The notes under the pieces: generated by a model
Seen by the model: the letters and a program-made list of their open reading frames with translations, nothing else
Told to the model about the DNA's origin: nothing
Database searches by the model: none
Assembly (NCBI GenBank): GCA_007116205.1
Contig: SKIY01000063.1
Coordinates: 1-10,102 of the forward strand
Direction: 5' to 3'
Length of the DNA: 10,102 nucleotides
Source: Candidatus Izemoplasma sp.
GTDB taxonomy: Bacteria > Bacillota_I > Bacilli_A > Izemoplasmatales > Izemoplasmataceae
Shown here: in pieces, positions 6,323 through 10,102 of the stretch
Layout: every line of letters starts with the position of its first letter
Position numbering within the stretch: position 1 is the first letter of the stretch
Position numbers and translations under genes: made by a program

Positions 6323-7615
6323 ATGAAATTATTTGTTAGTGAAATTGTGCATGATAAAGAAATATTAGATACCGTATTTGAAGCAGCTCAAGGTGCGATT
6401 GAAGCGAGTAAAAAATATGGTATTGAAAATGTAATTAATGGTGCTTTTGGAACGTATTTCGATGAGACGGGAAAACTATTAACGTTTGATACCGTTTATC
6501 GTGCTTTTGATAAAGTCGATGACATCCAAAAAGCAAAATATGCCTCTAGTATTATGGGGCCACCTGAATTTCAAGCCGCAGTAAAAGACTGGCTTTTTGG
6601 TGGTATTGATGAAGATATTACTTGTGATATTATCGCTACTCCCGGTGGTACTGGAGCGCTTTCTAGCACAATTAAAAACACGCTAACACGAGGTCAAACA
6701 GTGATTCACCCTGACATTGGTTGGGGTCCTTATACAACGATTGCTAAAGAACAAGGCGTTAAAATTCAAAATTATACGTTGTTCGATGGAGACCGTTTTA
6801 ATGTCGATTCATTTAAAGAGACCTGTCAAACCGTTATGGACGAACAAGGAAAAGTGGTTGTCTTTGTAAACGATCCTTGTCAAAATCCAACCGGTTATAC
6901 CATGTCTGATGATGAATGGACTGCTGTTTTAGAAAGCGTAAAAGAAATTAGTGAAAAAGGTCCGTTTATCTTTGTCCACGATATTGCTTACATCGACTTT
7001 AACAAACGTGGCGAAGCGTATAAAAAGCATTTTCAACGCTATACAGAGATGCCAGAAAATGTTTTAACTGTTATTACCTTTAGTGCCTCAAAAACCCTTA
7101 CAGCGTACGGTATGCGCGTTGGTGCACAAGTGCTTATATCAAGCAATGAAGAACAACGCATTAAAATGAAACACGCTTGCGGAAACACCGCGCGTGGCGT
7201 GTGGTCTACTGTCAATAATGGTGGGATGCGTTTATTTGCGGATATTGCCTTAAATAAAGACACCAAGGAAGTTTACATGAAAGAAAAAGAAACCTTTATT
7301 AAACTTCTGCGTGATCGCGCCAATATTTTTGTCAAAGAAGCGGATGAAGTTGGACTGCCAATTTATCCTTACCACGAGGGTTTCTTCGTAACGCTAAAAA
7401 TTGAAGACCCGATTTTAAAAAATGCACTCCACTTAAAACTGAAAACATTAAATATTTTCTTTGTGAACGTTTATGGTGGTTTACGCGTTGCAATTTGTAG
7501 CATTCCTTTAGATAAAGTTAAAGGGTTAGCTCAACGTGTCTATGATGCCTACAGTGAACTCAATGAAGACGATGCTGCATCAGATTTAGAAAAGCTAGAA
7601 GCTGAACTTGCATAA
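6323..7615 (+). CDS. Class I aminotransferase, aspartate/aromatic type
   Basis: A cytoplasmic PLP aminotransferase of fold type I, 430 residues. The layout follows the aspartate/aromatic (subgroup I-alpha) pattern: GAFGTYFDETGK at 40-51 in place of GAYRDDxGK, GGTGAL at 108-113 for the PLP phosphate, W134 stacking on the cofactor, NPTG at 188-191, D220 and Y223 in HDIAY, Schiff-base K257 in SASKT, phosphate-binding R265 in GMRVGA, R291 in ARGVWST at the position of the distal-carboxylate Arg of aspartate aminotransferase, and R388 in GGLRVA for the alpha-carboxylate. This favours aspartate, glutamate or aromatic substrates, but specificity cannot be settled by eye. The C-terminus ends in an acidic helix. 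ATG 6323 has a GAGGTGAG site (6310-6317), 17 bases after pckA, which suggests a shared oxaloacetate/aspartate role or 2-oxo-acid production in amino-acid fermentation. Confidence 0.88.
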   Translation: MKLFVSEIVHDKEILDTVFEAAQGAIEASKKYGIENVINGAFGTYFDETGKLLTFDTVYRAFDKVDDIQKAKYASSIMGPPEFQAAVKDWLFGGIDEDITCDIIATPGGTGALSSTIKNTLTRGQTVIHPDIGWGPYTTIAKEQGVKIQNYTLFDGDRFNVDSFKETCQTVMDEQGKVVVFVNDPCQNPTGYTMSDDEWTAVLESVKEISEKGPFIFVHDIAYIDFNKRGEAYKKHFQRYTEMPENVLTVITFSASKTLTAYGMRVGAQVLISSNEEQRIKMKHACGNTARGVWSTVNNGGMRLFADIALNKDTKEVYMKEKETFIKLLRDRANIFVKEADEVGLPIYPYHEGFFVTLKIEDPILKNALHLKLKTLNIFFVNVYGGLRVAICSIPLDKVKGLAQRVYDAYSELNEDDAASDLEKLEAELA

Positions 7616-7626
7616 TTAACCAAAGT

Positions 7627-7663
7627 AAAGCGTGTATCACGATTTGTGATACACGCTTTTTTT
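7627..7663 (+). terminator. Strong intrinsic terminator between convergent operons
   Basis: A perfect 14-bp stem (7627-7640 with 7646-7659, GC-rich in its middle), a five-base GATTT loop and a T7 run at 7657-7663 make a classic rho-independent terminator for the pckA-aminotransferase transcript. Read on the minus strand the stem is followed by a poorer CTTTACTTTGG tail, so it may also end the hydrogenase transcript, less efficiently. The whole intergenic gap is 62 bases. Confidence 0.92.
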
Positions 7664-7677
7664 GTATTGATTACCTA

Positions 7678-9432
7678 TTAAATGCGTTGTTTTGCTGTAT
7701 AGCTTGTATGTAATAGTTCGTGCGCTTTATGACTACCAGGTTTTTCTAAATAGGTTTCATAAAGTTTCATCACCATCTCATTTTCATGGGACTTGCGTTT
7801 CTTCATGGACGCATCCAGTGTGTAAAGTGCTTCTTGTCGTTTTTTAAGTATGGATGTATCGCCGTGATGATACGGTTGCCCGCCACCACCAATACACCCT
7901 CCAGGACACGCCATAATTTCAATCGCGTCGAAATGGCTTTTCCCATCGCGTATGTCTTCAAGTAATTTGCGTGCATTGCCTAGTTCGTGCGCAATACCAA
8001 TTCGCAATGTCATATCCCCAATATCCACGGTCGTCTCACGAATGCCTTCAAATCCACGCATTTGCTTAAAATTAACTTCTTTTAACTCTTTTCCTGTAAT
8101 CATTTCATAAGCAGTTCGGGTTGCGGCCTCGATAACACCTCCGGTGGTCCCGAAGATTGCGGCCGCACCCGTCGACTCACCTAGGAGTAAGTCAAATGAA
8201 GCTTCATCTAACTTACGGAAGTCGATTGCTGCTTCTTTTAACATCCGGCCAAATTCACGCGTTGTTAATACAAAATCAACATCGCTAAGGCCATCTTTAT
8301 TCAATTCATCCCTTGCGGCTTCCGCTTTTTTCGCCACACAAGGCATTATTGATACTGTCACAATATCTTTAGGATCAATCGCATGCTTTTCAGCATAATA
8401 CGATTTCGTTAAAGCACCGACCATCTGCTGTGGTGATTTACATGATGATGGCACATCTAATAACTCTGGAAACTGATGTTCAATAAACTGAACCCATGCC
8501 GGACAACATGAGGTAAGCATTGGTAATCTTCCGCCTTCTTGGATTCGGTTCACCAACTCTGTGGCCTCTTCGATAATCGTTAAATCTGCACCAAAGTTTG
8601 TATCATAAACTTCATCAAACCCTAATCGTTTCAGTCCTGAAATTATTTTACCCGTTGATATTTCTCCAGGTGCATAACCGAACTCCTCACCAATCGCCGC
8701 GCGTACAGCAGGTGCAACTTGTACAACAACATGTTTTTTCTCATCGTTTAATGCCCGCCAAACTTTAGACGTATCGTTCATCTCTGCAAGCGCTGCTGTT
8801 GGACAGACACTGACGCATTGTCCACAGTAAGTACAGCTTGTATCGCCTAAATCTAGGTGAAAAGCTGTTGCAACAACAACATCAAATCCACGCCTTAACG
8901 GACTCAATATCCCTACCGTTTGAACCTCGTCACACATCGTTACACAACGACGGCACATAATACATTTGTTGGAATCTTTTGATATTCCTTTTGAAGTGAG
9001 ATCTTTCGGATGTGCCATTTTTTCACCCGTATAATGAATTTCTTTAATATTCATTTCATGGGCGAGGGTTTGAAGTTCACAATCTAAGTTTTTTACACAT
9101 GTCAAACAGTCTTGTGGATGGTTTGACAACAACAACTCTAGACTTGTTCGTCGTGCCATAACCGCTTTAAGAGAATCTGTTTGAATACGCATCCCATCCG
9201 TAACTTTTTCTGCACATGAAGGAACCAATGTTTTCCTTGATTCATCTTCTACCATACAAACACGGCAGTTCGCATTTTGATTAACAACACCAACTTCATG
9301 TAAGTTCAAATGGCATAACGTTGGTATGTGGATACCTACTTTATCCGCCGCTTCTAGGACGGTTGTGTTTTTTTCAACATTTATTTTAATCCCATTAATT
9401 TCACAGGTTATCATCTTATCAATTAACTTCAT
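7678..9432 (-). CDS. hydA: [FeFe] hydrogenase catalytic subunit (HydA/HndD type, modular M3)
   Basis: Reduces protons to H2, probably as the catalytic subunit of a soluble NADH/ferredoxin-linked complex. It has 584 residues, close to HndD of Desulfovibrio. Domains in order: an N-terminal [2Fe-2S] ferredoxin-like domain (C40, C56, C59, C73); a His-ligated [4Fe-4S] site (H105, C109, C112, C118); two [4Fe-4S] clusters (C157, C160, C163, C167 and C200, C203, C206, C210); and an H-cluster domain with L1 TSCCPAW at 307-313, L2 MPCVAKKAE at 363-371 and L3 MACPGGCIGGGGQP at 507-520. C310, C365, C509 and C513 are the expected H-cluster ligands, and C309 the proton-relay Cys. There is no signal peptide, so it is cytoplasmic. 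The first Met is chosen over M7 because AAGGAGGT lies seven bases before it. It is 12 bases downstream of hydB. Maturases HydEFG are not in the window. Confidence 0.96.
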   Translation of the reverse strand: MKLIDKMITCEINGIKINVEKNTTVLEAADKVGIHIPTLCHLNLHEVGVVNQNANCRVCMVEDESRKTLVPSCAEKVTDGMRIQTDSLKAVMARRTSLELLLSNHPQDCLTCVKNLDCELQTLAHEMNIKEIHYTGEKMAHPKDLTSKGISKDSNKCIMCRRCVTMCDEVQTVGILSPLRRGFDVVVATAFHLDLGDTSCTYCGQCVSVCPTAALAEMNDTSKVWRALNDEKKHVVVQVAPAVRAAIGEEFGYAPGEISTGKIISGLKRLGFDEVYDTNFGADLTIIEEATELVNRIQEGGRLPMLTSCCPAWVQFIEHQFPELLDVPSSCKSPQQMVGALTKSYYAEKHAIDPKDIVTVSIMPCVAKKAEAARDELNKDGLSDVDFVLTTREFGRMLKEAAIDFRKLDEASFDLLLGESTGAAAIFGTTGGVIEAATRTAYEMITGKELKEVNFKQMRGFEGIRETTVDIGDMTLRIGIAHELGNARKLLEDIRDGKSHFDAIEIMACPGGCIGGGGQPYHHGDTSILKKRQEALYTLDASMKKRKSHENEMVMKLYETYLEKPGSHKAHELLHTSYTAKQRI

Positions 9433-9438
9433 ACAGTG

Positions 9439-9446
9439 ACCTCCTT
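9439..9446 (-). promoter_or_regulatory. hydA ribosome binding site overlapping the hydB stop codon
   Basis: On the minus strand the sequence is TAAGGAGGTCACTGT followed by ATG. The hydB TAA shares its last bases with a full-length AAGGAGGT Shine-Dalgarno sequence. The overlap suggests translational coupling of the two subunits and fixes the hydA start at 9432. Confidence 0.85.
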
Positions 9447-10102
9447 ATGGCTTAAGTATGGCATTGGTTGGACACGCATCAAAACACGCCCCACAAGCAA
9501 TACATACACTTTCGTCGATTTTATGAACCTCACGCACTTTACCTTCAATGCAGTCGACTGGACAAACACGTGCACATTTCGTACAACCAATACACTTCTT
9601 AGCTTCAATAAGATATGAAGTTCTTTTCGTACGGTACGCATACGCTTCATACTCTTCTTTAAAAAAGTGCATGGTACTTAAAACTGGATTGGGAGCTGTT
9701 TGGCCTAAGCCGCATAAAGATGCACTTTTTATATTATTCCCTAAAACTTCTAACTTTTCTAAATCTTTCGGTTCCCCTTCCATATTGGTTAACCGTTCTA
9801 AAATTTCAAACATGCGCTTTGTACCAATACGACACGGTGTACATTTACCACACGATTCATCTTGTGTAAAATCAAGATAAAACTTCGCAATTTCCACCAT
9901 GTCTGTATCTTCATCCATGACAATAAGTCCCCCTGAACCCATCATCGCACCAATAGAAGTCAGCGAGTCATAATCGATTGGGACATCAAAATACTTTTCA
10001 GTTATAACACCGCCACTTGGGCCACCTATTTGAGCAGCTTTTATTTTTTTACCTTCAGGATGTCCACCACCGATATCATAAATAATTTCTCTAAACGTAG
10101 TC
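9445..10102 (-). CDS. hydB: NuoF-like NADH-binding subunit of [FeFe] hydrogenase (HydB/HndC type), 5' end cut
   Basis: The C-terminal 218 codons of the flavin/NADH subunit that passes electrons between NADH and HydA. The frame stays open to the right edge, so the Met at 9945 is internal. The residues before it (GGPSGG, then a PIDYDSLT stretch leading to GAMMGSGG) are typical of the NuoF/HndC core and belong to this gene. Next come ESCGKCTPCRIG and SLCGLGQTAPNP, the CxxCxxC...C ligands of the NuoF [4Fe-4S] cluster, then a C-terminal 2[4Fe-4S] ferredoxin domain with CIGCTKCARVCP and CIACGACFDACP. That added ferredoxin domain is characteristic of HydB/HndC hydrogenase subunits and is lacking in complex I NuoF. 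The usual N-terminal thioredoxin-like [2Fe-2S] and FMN/NAD-binding parts lie outside the window, as would a HydC/HndA partner. Electron bifurcation with ferredoxin is plausible but not provable here. Confidence 0.95.
   Translation of the reverse strand, partial: TTFREIIYDIGGGHPEGKKIKAAQIGGPSGGVITEKYFDVPIDYDSLTSIGAMMGSGGLIVMDEDTDMVEIAKFYLDFTQDESCGKCTPCRIGTKRMFEILERLTNMEGEPKDLEKLEVLGNNIKSASLCGLGQTAPNPVLSTMHFFKEEYEAYAYRTKRTSYLIEAKKCIGCTKCARVCPVDCIEGKVREVHKIDESVCIACGACFDACPTNAILKP

Noticed and set aside
8144..8398. An 84-codon plus-strand frame antisense to hydA.
   Set aside because: It lies wholly inside a strongly conserved hydrogenase gene and has no ribosome site or domain; it is a shadow frame. 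The same holds for the other short frames inside genes.
9429..9650. A 73-codon minus-strand frame ending next to the hydA start.
   Set aside because: It lies out of frame inside hydB, has no ribosome site and no recognisable motif; it is a shadow of the Cys-rich ferredoxin coding sequence.
9445..9945. A stand-alone 166-residue protein starting at the Met at 9945.
   Set aside because: The frame continues without a stop to the window edge and the upstream residues are typical NuoF/HndC core sequence, so this Met is internal.
7678..10102. Complex I NuoG/NuoF subunits rather than hydrogenase.
   Set aside because: The complete L1, L2 and L3 H-cluster motifs and the extra C-terminal ferredoxin domain on the NuoF-like protein are hydrogenase features.
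1..10102. Mycoplasma-type genetic code (TGA = Trp).
   Set aside because: Tryptophans are encoded by TGG and all genes read through under the standard code without internal TGA.
1..10102. Mobile elements, CRISPR arrays, tRNA or rRNA genes, phage or defence modules.
   Set aside because: None seen. Genes are tightly packed metabolic enzymes, and the only inverted repeats are terminator-like hairpins at gene ends and the cre site.

Overview
The window is a compact, AT-rich, fully coding stretch from a low-GC anaerobic Gram-positive-type bacterium. Tryptophan is read from TGG, no TGA interrupts any frame and all eight genes end in TAA, so the standard code is used. Strong AGGAGG-type ribosome sites, a CcpA-type operator and the butyrate kinase / leucine dehydrogenase / [FeFe]-hydrogenase gene set fit Bacillota or the standard-code relatives of the Mollicutes (Izemoplasma-, Haloplasma- or Erysipelotrichia-like). 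That placement is inference. No tRNA, rRNA, CRISPR array, insertion sequence or long repeat was seen, and no stretch over about 160 bases lacks a gene.

Left to right: the 3' part of a tryptophanase gene (1-1350, start outside the window) ends in a strong terminator that overlaps its stop codon. A 161-base gap then holds an extended -10 promoter with a perfect 14-base CcpA (cre) operator in its spacer. This drives butyrate kinase (buk), phosphate butyryltransferase (ptb) and a leucine-dehydrogenase-family gene, spaced 15 bases apart. A 12-bp hairpin overlapping the dehydrogenase stop separates this trio from a divergent ATP-type PEP carboxykinase (pckA) and a class I aspartate/aromatic-type aminotransferase, 17 bases apart. 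A strong terminator follows. On the opposite strand, converging on it, are two subunits of a soluble multimeric [FeFe] hydrogenase: the catalytic HydA/HndD-type subunit, and upstream of it the NuoF-like HydB/HndC-type subunit, which is cut by the right edge.

Together the genes outline amino-acid fermentation (inference). Tryptophanase gives indole, pyruvate and ammonia. Leucine dehydrogenase and the aminotransferase would give 2-oxo acids. After oxidation to acyl-CoA by an enzyme not present here, Ptb and Buk would make ATP from (branched-chain) acyl-CoA. PckA links oxaloacetate and PEP, with aspartate one transamination away. The hydrogenase would dispose of electrons from NADH and ferredoxin as H2.

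No clearly new system is visible. The points most worth a second look are the leucine-dehydrogenase homologue whose glycine-rich NAD-binding motif is broken, the perfect cre operator inside the buk promoter, the divergent PckA, and the stop-overlapping hairpin inside the fermentation cluster.
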